From: Cyclobacteriaceae bacterium | GTDB lineage: Bacteria > Bacteroidota > Bacteroidia > Cytophagales > Cyclobacteriaceae | Assembly (NCBI GenBank): GCA_012033595.1 | Contig: JAAUQL010000038.1 | Coordinates: forward strand, 1 to 49,503 | DNA length: 49,503 bases | Direction: 5' to 3' | Shown here: piece after piece, positions 38,962-47,676 of the stretch | How positions within the stretch are numbered: the first letter of the stretch is position 1 | How the letters are laid out: every line of letters starts with the position of its first letter | Notes under the pieces: model-generated | Seen by the model: only the letters and a program-made list of their open reading frames with translations | The model's database searches: none | Told to the model about the DNA's origin: nothing | Translations under genes and position numbers: made by a program

Positions 38962-40110
38962 TTATTCCTTGCTTGGTTTGGGCTGCACTTTTTTCAGATT
39001 CAAAAGCAACCAAATGCCGGCCAGTGTCAACGGAATGCTCAGTATTTGTCCCATATTCAATGACATGCTATCTTCAAATGCCACCTGGTTTTCTTTGAGA
39101 TACTCATAGACAAAGCGAAGACCAAACAAGATAACCAGAAACACCCCAAACAATAAACCTTCGGTGAGTTTTTCCTTTTTCCTAAACCACAGGTAAAGCA
39201 ACAGCACAAAGAGCAACAAGGAAGATATCGATTCGTATAGCTGGGCAGGGTGGCGCGCTATACCTTTGGAGTGGATCACCGCTGTTTGGAGTCCACTGGT
39301 ATTTTGATGGATTTCGTACTGTAAGGGACTTGAATTTGGCTCATAAATATGCAACGTGACATATTCATAGCTACTCAGCACCGATTTCACGCTTGTCTGC
39401 ACTATTTGCCTTGCCAGTGCTTCGCTGTTTACCGAGGCATCAAAGGTCAATGCGATTTGCACGGGCACATACCCATTTTCATCTGTTTCACCTTCTTTGT
39501 TTTTGCTCAGCGACACTTCATCTATTTGGGGCATATATTCCAAACGGTCTATCACATCGCGTGCGAACACCACGCCGTATTCCGACCGGGTAGGCGTACC
39601 AATAATCTCAGCATTGAGGAAATTGCCAAATCGGATAAATGCTCCGGTAATGGCCACACAAATGACAATACGATCAACCACCCACAAGTAGCTCTGTCCG
39701 CTTCGCTTTTGCTTTTTCCAGACAAACTTGCCCTTGAATGGGTTGATATCTACAAAATAGTTGATGTATAAATAAATTGCTAAGAGAATACCCACTGCGG
39801 CTCCATGGCTCGCCAGACCACCTTCCCAGGTTTTGAGTATGCTGACTGGGTCTTGCAGGTAGCGCATGGGTTCATAAAAGATGACATGACCCAAGCGGGC
39901 GCCAATTATGGTGGCGATGATCATCCACAAAGTGAGCGAATCGACATCCTTCTCCGGCTTGCCTTCTGATCGGAAAATATAATACATCAATTGCTGACTG
40001 ACAATAAAACCTGCTGCAAAGAGCAGTCCGTACCATCTCACTTCTATCCAATCTATACCAGGAAAAATCTCGGGGTTTGGCGACCAGATGATGTAGTTAA
40101 AAAGATTCAT
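38962..40110 (-). CDS. lgt: Prolipoprotein diacylglyceryl transferase with a loop insertion
   Basis: Transfers diacylglyceryl from phosphatidylglycerol to the lipobox Cys of prolipoproteins in the inner membrane. The 382 residues contain WIEVRWYGLLFAAGF, WEGGLASHGAAVG (His102), the Lgt signature RFGNFLNAEIIGTPTRSEYG (160-179) and RHPAQLYES (286 on). Between the signature and RHPAQ lie about 100 residues (about 182-282) absent from the 291-residue E. coli enzyme; this part is hydrophilic (LSKNKEGETDENGYVPVQIA, ALARQIVQTSVKSVLSS) and probably periplasmic. Similar insertions are known in Bacteroidota. It follows nadE with a 56-base gap. Confidence 0.94.
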   Translation of the reverse strand: MNLFNYIIWSPNPEIFPGIDWIEVRWYGLLFAAGFIVSQQLMYYIFRSEGKPEKDVDSLTLWMIIATIIGARLGHVIFYEPMRYLQDPVSILKTWEGGLASHGAAVGILLAIYLYINYFVDINPFKGKFVWKKQKRSGQSYLWVVDRIVICVAITGAFIRFGNFLNAEIIGTPTRSEYGVVFARDVIDRLEYMPQIDEVSLSKNKEGETDENGYVPVQIALTFDASVNSEALARQIVQTSVKSVLSSYEYVTLHIYEPNSSPLQYEIHQNTSGLQTAVIHSKGIARHPAQLYESISSLLLFVLLLYLWFRKKEKLTEGLLFGVFLVILFGLRFVYEYLKENQVAFEDSMSLNMGQILSIPLTLAGIWLLLNLKKVQPKPSKE

Positions 40111-40166
40111 TTGATGCAGAATTAAAAATTTCCGTGAATATAGGCATTATGGCTGGTAAATGTTTT

Positions 40167-42038
40167 TTATAAATCTTCTAATTCTGCCAACTCATGGTAG
40201 TACCCTGAAGACAAAATCGGGAAGCGGCACCAGGTACGGGGATCGACATTGAAATCGTCGAGATGAAAAGCAGGCGCTGTGCGTTCGCGTTTCCATTGAT
40301 TGCGACACCAAAGGGTAAAGAATTTGACAATGTGTGCCTTGAGCAAAACAGGCTCCTCCAATCTGCGCGCATTAAGTAGTTCAAATATCTCCTTTGGTGC
40401 CAGGCGGTCTCGGACAGCGAGTTTTTCAATTTCCACGATCACATGGTAGGGCATCAAATCATCCTCATCGGTCTGACATTTTTCCAGTGGACGAAGCTCA
40501 GCAGTCGGATTCAGGCTATTGACGTAGTGCAGGCTTTCATAACCCAATGCCTGCTCTGCCCAGGCCAGCCAGCGGAGAATAAAAAATTTATCCACAGCAG
40601 CTATTGGAGCCAGGCTTCCGCTGGTGTCGCCATCCATGGTGGCATAGCCCACGTCGCCTTCGCTTCGATTGGAAGTGACCAGCAAGAGGGCGCCTTTGAT
40701 GTTGGCCAGCATCCAAATAATGGGAGACCTGGCCCGCGCCTGTATATTTTGCAGTGCAATGTCGTCAGTATCCCAGCTAAGTGGCCTTTGCAGCACTTGC
40801 TCCATTTTCGATGAATAACTGTTCACTTCTTCATCGATCAGCCAGTGGTCAAATTTGGCTCCGATATCGTTCGACAGGTTCCTGGCACTTTCCAATGTTT
40901 CCTCCGACGAATTTACGGTGCCCTGATACGCGCAATGCAGTATTTCCCCAACAATAAAGCGATGTAGTTCCTTATTTTGCATGGCCTGGCACTTTTGGTA
41001 TAAGCCGGATAACCGGAGCTTTTGCAAAAATTCTTCCAGCCCCAGTTCGGCAAGGCCGCGGCGCACCGCTTCGGCTACCAATATGGCGCAGGCAGAAGAA
41101 TCTGCCCCTCCCGACAATGAAAGAACGAAGCCTTTGCTGTGGCTTTTTCGCATATAATCAAAAAGCGCGAGTGAGGCTGCTCGGGTAAATATGTCGTTTT
41201 TGTCTTCCAGGGGCATCACACTCAATTTTGTGTCGGGCTCGTGGTTTTCGATGTCAATGTCAACGGCTACCAGGTTTACCTGCTCAAAGGACAACTTCTC
41301 ATTGTAACCCAGCAGCCTGCCATGTCCGGCAATCACAATTTCACCATCAAATATCATCCTGCCTGCTTCATTGCCCAGCAGGTTGGCATAGACGTAGTAG
41401 CAGGAAAAAGTTTTTGAACTGCCCACCACCAGTTTTTCCCTGGTTAGCGACTTGCCAAAAGCGAAGTGACTGGCACTGGGATTGAGCACCAGCTCTACAT
41501 TTTTTCCGGCAAACCGACAGGCGGGACGCTCCGGTCGCCATGCATCCTCACAAATTTCGAATCCGGTATGCACCCCAAAAAGATCATACGTGAGATCGCC
41601 AAAAGGCACCTTTTTTCCAGCGATCTCCAACTCTCTTATCTCTCCCGCCTTCCATGCGGCAAACCACCTGGGCTCGTAGTGCACCCCGTCATTGGCCAGA
41701 AATTGCTTTGCTGTAATTCCCACCAATTCCTTATCGACGAATACTGCCACGCAATTGTAGGTATGACCCGAGTGTCTGATCGGCAGACCGACAGTCACTG
41801 CCATTTCGCCGGTTAATGCTGCCACCTGGCCCACCAAAGCGCAGGCTTTTGCTGGCAGCCACTCGCTGAGGAACAGGTCTTCACAGCCATACCCGGTGAG
41901 GCACAGCTCCGGCAGACAAAGTATGTTTACCCCCTGCTGACGTGCCTCTACGATGGCTTCTTTTATATTTTTAAGATTGTTGTCCCAGTGAATCGGGATT
42001 TGATTGAGCGCAGCACCTGCTACTTTTATTTTTGGCAT
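40167..42038 (-). CDS. nadE: Glutamine-dependent NAD+ synthetase
   Basis: Converts nicotinate adenine dinucleotide to NAD+ with ATP, using ammonia from glutamine. The 623-residue two-domain form has an N-terminal nitrilase-type glutaminase with the triad Glu44 (CLPELCLTGYG), Lys111 (ITAKQFLANDG) and Cys163 (FEICEDAW), then the synthetase domain with the pyrophosphatase loop LSGGADSS (308-315) and LLVTSNRSEGDVGYATMDGD. The ATG at 42038 gives MPKIKVAGAALNQIP. A -7 box lies 26 bases upstream. lgt follows downstream and may be co-transcribed. Confidence 0.97.
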   Translation of the reverse strand: MPKIKVAGAALNQIPIHWDNNLKNIKEAIVEARQQGVNILCLPELCLTGYGCEDLFLSEWLPAKACALVGQVAALTGEMAVTVGLPIRHSGHTYNCVAVFVDKELVGITAKQFLANDGVHYEPRWFAAWKAGEIRELEIAGKKVPFGDLTYDLFGVHTGFEICEDAWRPERPACRFAGKNVELVLNPSASHFAFGKSLTREKLVVGSSKTFSCYYVYANLLGNEAGRMIFDGEIVIAGHGRLLGYNEKLSFEQVNLVAVDIDIENHEPDTKLSVMPLEDKNDIFTRAASLALFDYMRKSHSKGFVLSLSGGADSSACAILVAEAVRRGLAELGLEEFLQKLRLSGLYQKCQAMQNKELHRFIVGEILHCAYQGTVNSSEETLESARNLSNDIGAKFDHWLIDEEVNSYSSKMEQVLQRPLSWDTDDIALQNIQARARSPIIWMLANIKGALLLVTSNRSEGDVGYATMDGDTSGSLAPIAAVDKFFILRWLAWAEQALGYESLHYVNSLNPTAELRPLEKCQTDEDDLMPYHVIVEIEKLAVRDRLAPKEIFELLNARRLEEPVLLKAHIVKFFTLWCRNQWKRERTAPAFHLDDFNVDPRTWCRFPILSSGYYHELAELEDL

Positions 42039-42063
42039 ACCTGTTTCGGTAGAGATGAAAGGT

Positions 42064-42071
42064 CAAATATA
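42064..42071 (-). promoter_or_regulatory. Promoter -7 box for nadE
   Basis: Minus-strand TATATTTG matches TAnnTTTG 26 bases before the nadE ATG and directly next to the rnc stop. The -33 TTG is not evident, but the distance to the start equals that seen for tdk and purH. Confidence 0.5.
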
Positions 42072-42806
42072 CTATTCGATCAATAGTTTCTCACATGATT
42101 TTTGAGCCGCGTCTTGTTCTGCTTTCTTTTTACTGAACCCGTTTCCCTCAGCTATCAGCTCACCTTCCACAATCAGCTCAGCCCTAAACTCTCTACTGTG
42201 GCTGGCGCCTTTTATCTCGGTGATTTCAAATTTAACATCTTTATTTTGACGATGAGCCCATTCTATGATCTGGCTTTTGTAGTTGGGATTTACGTGAATG
42301 AGGGTATCCAGATCGTATTGCTGCCGGAGCATCTTTCGCACGATAAAACGCTTGGTTAAGATGTACCCTCTGTCGAGATAGATGGCGCCGATCAGCGCTT
42401 CCAGGGTATCGCCATAGATCGATTTATAGGCCTGCCGGTTGGGCCGGTTATTGGTATATTCCACGATATTGGAAATGCCCATTTTACGGGCTACATTGTT
42501 GAGCGCATCGCGGTTAACAATGCGGCTTCTTATTTCGGTAAGAAAGCCTTCATCTTTAAGCGGGAATTTTTTGAAGAGATATTCAGCCACAATGGAACCC
42601 AGCACAGCATCACCCAGATATTCCAACCTTTCATTCGATTCTCTAAAACCAATATTATTTTGCTTGGCAATAGATCTATGTTGGGTTGCCAGTTTGTACA
42701 ACTCCACATTAAAAGGCCAGATACCAGTAATGTTCTTTACTGCCCTGATTAGATTCTTATTGTCTTTTGAATGAAAAAACAACGCATTGTAGATTCTCCT
42801 TATCAA
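42072..42806 (-). CDS. rnc: Ribonuclease III
   Basis: Double-strand-specific endoribonuclease for rRNA and mRNA processing. The 244 residues have the RNase III domain with the signature NERLEYLGDAVLG (about 58-70), FPLKDEGFLTEIRSRIVNRD and the second acidic site YGDTLEALIGAIYLDRG, followed by a dsRNA-binding domain (NPNYKSQIIEWAHRQNKDVK, EGELIAEGNGFSKKKAEQDA). The start is TTG at 42806, 11 bases after the fabF stop, as no in-frame ATG is near. The order acpP-fabF-rnc is a classic arrangement in Bacteroidota and elsewhere. Confidence 0.96.
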   Translation of the reverse strand: MIRRIYNALFFHSKDNKNLIRAVKNITGIWPFNVELYKLATQHRSIAKQNNIGFRESNERLEYLGDAVLGSIVAEYLFKKFPLKDEGFLTEIRSRIVNRDALNNVARKMGISNIVEYTNNRPNRQAYKSIYGDTLEALIGAIYLDRGYILTKRFIVRKMLRQQYDLDTLIHVNPNYKSQIIEWAHRQNKDVKFEITEIKGASHSREFRAELIVEGELIAEGNGFSKKKAEQDAAQKSCEKLLIE

Positions 42807-42817
42807 AGGAAATCGGT

Positions 42818-44068
42818 TTAAATGAACTTCTTAAAAATCACAGAGAAGTTGTGTCCCCCAAATCCAAAAGTATTGCTCAATGCCGCATTCACTTCCCGTT
42901 TTTGCGCCTTATTAAAGGTAAAATTAAGTCTGTTGTCTATCTCTTCATCATCGGTAAAATGATTGATGGTAGGTGGAACAGTCTGATGTTCGATCGCCAG
43001 GATACAAGCCAAAGATTCCACTGCGCCGGCTGCACCCAAAAGATGTCCGGTCATGGATTTGGTAGAGCTTATATTTAGTTTATAGGCGTGCTCGCCAAAC
43101 ACATCGATTACGGCCTTTGTTTCTTGCACGTCGCCCAATGGGGTAGAGGTTCCGTGCACATTGATGTAATCGATATCTTCGGGTTTCATATTTGCGTCTT
43201 CAAGCGCATTGCGCATAACCAATGCGGCGCCATATCCATCCGGATGTGGTGCGGTGATGTGGTAAGCGTCTGCGGACAAACCTCCGCCGACCAATTCGGC
43301 ATAGATGTATGCTCCGCGTTTTTGGGCATGTTCCAACTCTTCAAGGACCAAAGCCCCTGCACCTTCGCCCAATACAAATCCATCTCGGTCTTTGTCGAAC
43401 GGTCTGGATGCTGTGGCGGGTGAGTCGTTTCGTTCCGAAAGTGCTTTTAGGGCGTTGAATCCACCTATACCGGATTCTACGACAGAAGCTTCGGAACCTC
43501 CCGAAATGATGATGTCGGCTTTGCCAAGCCGGATATAATTAAATGATTCTACCAATGCGTTGGTTGCCGAAGCACAGGCAGATACTGTTGCGAAATTGGG
43601 ACCTCTAAAGCCGTATTTGATACTGATGTAGCCGGCACTGATGTCAGCAATCATTTTTGGTATGAAAAACGGATTGAAGCGTGGTGTGCCATCACCTTTG
43701 GTAAAAGTGGTAACCTCGTCTTGAAAAGCTTTGATACCGCCAATGCCAGAGCCCCAGATTACCCCGGCGCGGTCGCCGTTGATTTTATCCAGGTTAATGC
43801 CAGAATTTTCTACTGCTTCTTGCGCAGCTACTAATGCAAAAATGGTGAACAGGTCAACTTTTCTGGCCTCTTTGCGATCTAAATGGTCGAGAGGGTCGAA
43901 ATTTTTAAGTTCACACGCAAATTGTGTTTTAAATTTTGAGGCATCAAAGCGTGTGATTGGGGCAGCGCCACTAACACCGTTTACCAAACCCTTCCAATAA
44001 TCTTGTACGTTATTGCCAAGCGGTGTTAGCGCTCCTAACCCGGTAACTACTACTCTTTTTAAATTCAT
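42818..44068 (-). CDS. fabF: 3-oxoacyl-ACP synthase II
   Basis: Elongating condensing enzyme of type II fatty-acid synthesis. The 416 residues show RVVVTGLGALTPLGNNV, the nucleophile Cys165 in VSACASATNALVESF, and the two catalytic His in INVHGTSTPLGD and KSMTGHLLGAAGAVES, and the C-terminal NTFGFGGHNFSVIFKKF. Length and motif order are normal. It lies 27 bases after acpP and 11 bases before rnc. Confidence 0.98.
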   Translation of the reverse strand: MNLKRVVVTGLGALTPLGNNVQDYWKGLVNGVSGAAPITRFDASKFKTQFACELKNFDPLDHLDRKEARKVDLFTIFALVAAQEAVENSGINLDKINGDRAGVIWGSGIGGIKAFQDEVTTFTKGDGTPRFNPFFIPKMIADISAGYISIKYGFRGPNFATVSACASATNALVESFNYIRLGKADIIISGGSEASVVESGIGGFNALKALSERNDSPATASRPFDKDRDGFVLGEGAGALVLEELEHAQKRGAYIYAELVGGGLSADAYHITAPHPDGYGAALVMRNALEDANMKPEDIDYINVHGTSTPLGDVQETKAVIDVFGEHAYKLNISSTKSMTGHLLGAAGAVESLACILAIEHQTVPPTINHFTDDEEIDNRLNFTFNKAQKREVNAALSNTFGFGGHNFSVIFKKFI

Positions 44069-44095
44069 AAAAGAATTTTTGTTGAAAAAAGATAT

Positions 44096-44335
44096 TTAGC
44101 CTTTTACATTTTCTTCTAAGTACGCGATTGCCTGACCTACTGTGCCTATGTTCTCAGCCTGGTCATCAGGAATAGAAATGTTGAATTCCTTTTCAAACTC
44201 CATTATCAACTCAACTGTGTCCAAAGAATCAGCTCCTAAATCATTTGTGAAACTTGCCTCTGGAGTAACTTCTGACTCTTCTACCCCAAGTTTATCAATA
44301 ATGATTCCTTTTACTTTTTGTGCAATTTCTGACAT
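44096..44335 (-). CDS. acpP: Acyl carrier protein
   Basis: Carries growing acyl chains on 4'-phosphopantetheine. The 79-residue acidic protein has the attachment motif [16 protein letters not shown] with Ser37 and the usual four-helix pattern ending [13 protein letters not shown]. First gene of acpP-fabF-rnc. No exact TAnnTTTG box is present upstream, only looser forms. Confidence 0.98.
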   Translation of the reverse strand: MSEIAQKVKGIIIDKLGVEESEVTPEASFTNDLGADSLDTVELIMEFEKEFNISIPDDQAENIGTVGQAIAYLEENVKG

Positions 44336-44678
44336 TTTATTCTGTAGATTTTGTTAAAACTCAGTGCAAAGAAATACATTTCCAAAATCAAAATCAAACT
44401 ATTTTTTTAAACTTAGATTTTTGTGGCTTTGCGCTGATATTAAGCACTTTTTGCCCCCTGGCAAATTCTTGCGTTGCTTATCTGGCAAGAGCCATATCGT
44501 TCGATCTGACCACTAAAGGCACCCGGATTGCAACACCAAAAGGGGGCAGCCGGAGATTGTTTTTGCTATTTGCACCCCAATTGTTTTTTTGTGATTTGCG
44601 CTTTGGATAATTTGCCAATGAATACACCTGACGTGTATCGCATTTGGTTCGAGGTCAATCAAAATTGTACCACTAAAA
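44336..44678. other. Divergent spacer between acpP and the IPExxxVDY gene
   Basis: These 343 bases must hold promoters for both directions. The ORFs inside have no family features. I see no exact TAnnTTTG box; TATTTC-TTTG at about 44369-44378 (minus) is a loose candidate for acpP. Confidence 0.4.
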
Positions 44679-45107
44679 ATGAAGAAGAAAAAGCTGGAAG
44701 CAGAAATACACTATGATTTTTCATTGTTCGGTATTATATCTCCTATGAAGGAGTATAAAATCGCCTGGTGGATCAACAAACTGCTGGAGGTAGGTTTGGT
44801 AAAGGCAAAGGACGTGGAAATTGATTTTTTGAAAATCCAAAACCTGCTTATTTCCAACTTCGTCTTCGAAACCGAACACAGTACAATGAGACTGATAAAA
44901 AACAAATCTGTAGATTCTATGGCTCCGGGTTCTGCCTACCTGATGCCCGAACTGCATCGTTTCGATTATCTGATTATGATCAATGGGTTTGAAGCTACCA
45001 TCACCACTTCTATATTAAAGGAAAAATTATCGCAAATCCCCCAGGTTCAATTTGTTCAAAAATTTGATATCGAAGACCTGCGATCAAGAGAAAATTTAAT
45101 CTTCTAA
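44679..45107 (+). CDS. IPExxxVDY-family protein
   Basis: A 142-residue protein of a Bacteroidota family named for a C-terminal I-P-E-x3-V-D-Y-like motif, here LMPELHRFDYLIMI. N-terminal part: EIHYDFSLFGIISPMKEYKI and AWWINKLLEVGLV. No signal peptide or membrane segment; function unknown. Genes of this family commonly sit divergent from acpP, as here, which supports the call. It converges on the RqcH-like gene, overlapping its 3' end by 12 bases, so there is no room for a separate terminator. Confidence 0.85.
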   Translation: MKKKKLEAEIHYDFSLFGIISPMKEYKIAWWINKLLEVGLVKAKDVEIDFLKIQNLLISNFVFETEHSTMRLIKNKSVDSMAPGSAYLMPELHRFDYLIMINGFEATITTSILKEKLSQIPQVQFVQKFDIEDLRSRENLIF

Positions 45108-46646
45108 AGCGCCCGACAGACTTTCCGGCTTTACCAGCACCACTTTTTCCCGCTCTATCACCACCGCTCCGGCAGGGCCTCCTCTGGCTTTGCGCACGTA
45201 CTTTTTGGGCGTGTACAGCACATTGCACAAGGAGACTGACCTGTTTTTGGAATAAAAAGCTGCCAGTGCCGCGGCCTTTTCTATGACTGGCTGGGGAAAA
45301 TTTTGTTGGCCATGCCGCCGTATGATCACATGCGATCCGGGCACATCTTTGGCATGCAAAAACAGGTCGTCTTTGCGCGCAAGTCCAAAGGTGAGGAGTT
45401 CGTTTTTTTTGGCGTTTTTCCCAATCAGTATTTCATGCTCCATAAATTTAGTCATATGATAAGGCAAGTCACCCTGGCTATCACGTGGTTTTACTACTTT
45501 TTGAAGCTGCTTGAAATGAGCCACTTTGTCCAGCGCCAGCTTTTGTTCCTTTAGTGAGGCTATGGCTTCTTTTTTTAGTTCAATATTTCTCCAAAGCGCT
45601 TCGGTTTCCAATCGCTGCTTCTTGGCCTTTTTGTAGTATTTCTCGGCATTTGCCTGTGGGGAAAGTAGAGGCCTCAGTTTTATGTTTACGGGTTTGCCTG
45701 TGTAAAAATCCGTCAAATCGATTTGGCTTGTGTGAGGTTTGATCAAGTGCAGGTTGGCCATGATCAGATCACCCATATTCCTGTAACTTTCTGCCGATGC
45801 AATTTTATCTAATTGCAGGGTGCTTTTATAAATATAAGATTCGTATTTTCTGATTTGCACATCCAGCGCGTTGCAGGCAGCGGCTTTTTCCTTCTCCACC
45901 CTGTAGGTGGAATTGTATATTTTATATAGTGCATTAAGTGATTCGATGGGCGTGGGCACCGAAAGGTCTTCATCGACTGTGCGGTACAGGCGCAACTGCG
46001 GATGGGATGCCGCAGGTTGATGTATAAAAAATTCAGGCTTTTTGAGATATTCAAGCAACTTCATCAGCATATCATATTGCCGCCCCGGACTCATCAAGGC
46101 ATATTCCTTGGCTTGAAAATAATCATCAAAGGTATTGCCAAAGGTTGGTATTAATTTTTTGTAATCGCCTTCTACACGATTAAACGCCTCAAAACTCAGG
46201 TCAACATCGCGGTGCAAAGCGTCTAAGCGGAGTTCAGCATCTTGGGTCAACTTATTTCTGAATACCTGCACCACCTCATCTTTTTTGATCAACACCACAT
46301 TAGACCTGTTTCCGTGCATCTTAAATAGCAAGACATATCCGGCACTTGTCTGCAGATAAAAGCTCCTGTCTTGCTGCACCTGCACTATGTCCACCACCTT
46401 TTGTCCTACTATTTGCCGGAACAAATCAACGCTGTTTTTGCCAGCACGATTGAACTGGGCAGGGAACGTCAGACAGCAAAATGGTGGCGTTAGCTGGGCT
46501 TTGATGTACTTTTCGTCCTTGCCCCTGAGCAAAGCCACCACAAGCTCATCTTTGGCCTGGCTAAAAATGCCCGCAATGGCAAAACCAGCAAGCTCTTCTT
46601 TGAGCTGGCGGGTGAGCTGGCGGAGAAAATAATAGTTGTTGTGCAT
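45096..46646 (-). CDS. rqcH: RqcH/NFACT-family ribosome quality-control protein
   Basis: Bacterial homologue of Rqc2/NEMF, which binds stalled 50S-peptidyl-tRNA and directs alanine tailing of the nascent chain. The 516 residues (ATG 46646, MHNNYYFLRQLTRQLKEEL) have NFACT-N with the Asp-Arg pair (QQDRSFYLQ, D93-R94) needed for tRNA binding in characterised RqcH, KMHGNRSNVVLI, a central helical/coiled-coil part (KYYKKAKKQRLETEALWRNI) and the NFACT-R domain (EHEILIGKNAKKNELLTFG, DDLFLHAKDVPGSHVIIR, VLYTPKKYVRKARG). The frame can be read from a TTG at 46652, but the ATG two bases past the upstream stop is better. Last gene of the kinase-RR-MBL operon. Confidence 0.9.
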   Translation of the reverse strand: MHNNYYFLRQLTRQLKEELAGFAIAGIFSQAKDELVVALLRGKDEKYIKAQLTPPFCCLTFPAQFNRAGKNSVDLFRQIVGQKVVDIVQVQQDRSFYLQTSAGYVLLFKMHGNRSNVVLIKKDEVVQVFRNKLTQDAELRLDALHRDVDLSFEAFNRVEGDYKKLIPTFGNTFDDYFQAKEYALMSPGRQYDMLMKLLEYLKKPEFFIHQPAASHPQLRLYRTVDEDLSVPTPIESLNALYKIYNSTYRVEKEKAAACNALDVQIRKYESYIYKSTLQLDKIASAESYRNMGDLIMANLHLIKPHTSQIDLTDFYTGKPVNIKLRPLLSPQANAEKYYKKAKKQRLETEALWRNIELKKEAIASLKEQKLALDKVAHFKQLQKVVKPRDSQGDLPYHMTKFMEHEILIGKNAKKNELLTFGLARKDDLFLHAKDVPGSHVIIRRHGQQNFPQPVIEKAAALAAFYSKNRSVSLCNVLYTPKKYVRKARGGPAGAVVIEREKVVLVKPESLSGALED

Positions 46647-46648
46647 GC

Positions 46649-47413
46649 TCAAGCGTAAATGATGAGCCCGTCCCAGGCCAGGTGTACGTTTGGCGGCAAC
46701 TCGCCCGATACCTCATCGTGCAAGCCCATATTATGACTGATATGAGTCAGATATGCTGTTTCGGGGGCAATGATATCGATAATTTTCAGGGCTTGCTCCA
46801 GGGTGAAATGCGAGATATGTGCTCTTTTTTGCAATGCATTCAAGACGAGCACTTTTGTACCGGCTATTTTTCCCATTTCCCTGTCGGGAATGGTGTTGGC
46901 ATCGGTGATATAAGTGAAGTCGCCCAGTCGATAGCCAAACACCGGCAGCTTATGGTGCAACACTTCTATGGGCTGAATTGGCAGTCCAAGCACTTCAAAA
47001 GGCTCGTTGGCTATTTGGTGCGGTTCGAGCCGGGGTGTGCCCGGGTATTTGTTTTGAAAGGCATAGTGAAACTCCCGGTAAAGCTGCTCCATCACGAGTG
47101 CATTGCCATACAGCGGCATTGGTTTTTGTTGTAAATAGTTGAAACTGCGTACATCATCGAGTCCGGCGATGTGGTCTCGATGCTGATGCGTAAATAGTAT
47201 GGCATCGAGCTGCTTGAGGCCACACCGGAGCATCTGATATCTGAAGTCAGGCCCGGAGTCGATCACCAGCTTCAGCTTGTCTGATTCGACGAGCACCGAA
47301 GTCCGCAATCGCTTATCTTTTGGGTTTGGTGAGGCGCACACATCACAGGGGCAGGCGATTACCGGCACACCTTGCGACGTTCCGGTTCCTAAAAATGTGA
47401 TTTTGAGATTCAA
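46649..47413 (-). CDS. MBL-fold metal hydrolase
   Basis: Metallo-beta-lactamase-fold phosphodiesterase of the PhnP/RNase Z-like class. The 254-residue protein begins LKITFLGTGTSQGVPVIACP, has a Cys cluster CPCDVC, the metal motif THQHRDHIAGLDD, the later HHKLPVFGYR, TDANTIPD and the terminal THISHNMGLH. No signal peptide. The start is TTG at 47413, overlapping the upstream stop as TTGA, and it ends two bases before the rqcH ATG. Substrate not known; cyclic phosphodiester or nucleotide is typical for PhnP-like members. Confidence 0.9.
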   Translation of the reverse strand: MNLKITFLGTGTSQGVPVIACPCDVCASPNPKDKRLRTSVLVESDKLKLVIDSGPDFRYQMLRCGLKQLDAILFTHQHRDHIAGLDDVRSFNYLQQKPMPLYGNALVMEQLYREFHYAFQNKYPGTPRLEPHQIANEPFEVLGLPIQPIEVLHHKLPVFGYRLGDFTYITDANTIPDREMGKIAGTKVLVLNALQKRAHISHFTLEQALKIIDIIAPETAYLTHISHNMGLHDEVSGELPPNVHLAWDGLIIYA

Positions 47414-47676
47414 TGATCTAAGCTGAGTTCCTGGTACAACTTCAAATTTTTTGGATTGAGCTTGTCGGCGTCGAGCTCAATGCTTTTTAAAATTTCTAAC
47501 AGGCAATTGATTTTACCCTCCAGGGTGTAAAACTTGTTGACCACCACCACTTTGTTGTCGTGGATGATGCAATAACCGGAGTTGAAATTTCCCTTTTCGT
47601 ATCTTAAAATATAATCCGATTCCGAAAAAATATCCTCAAGTTTATTGAGGAAATGGTTGGAATATTTAATGTCCAT
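47410..47676 (-). CDS. Conserved-looking 88-residue protein of unknown function
   Basis: An intact frame from ATG 47676, starting on the base after the response-regulator stop: MDIKYSNHFLNKLEDIFSES, DYILRYEKGNFNSGYCIIHD, NKVVVVNKFYTLEGKINCLL. It looks like a compact alpha-beta protein and its dense packing between two genes supports a real product. I recall similar small proteins before this MBL gene in Bacteroidota but cannot name a family. Its stop overlaps the next start (TTGA). Confidence 0.8.
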   Translation of the reverse strand: MDIKYSNHFLNKLEDIFSESDYILRYEKGNFNSGYCIIHDNKVVVVNKFYTLEGKINCLLEILKSIELDADKLNPKNLKLYQELSLDH

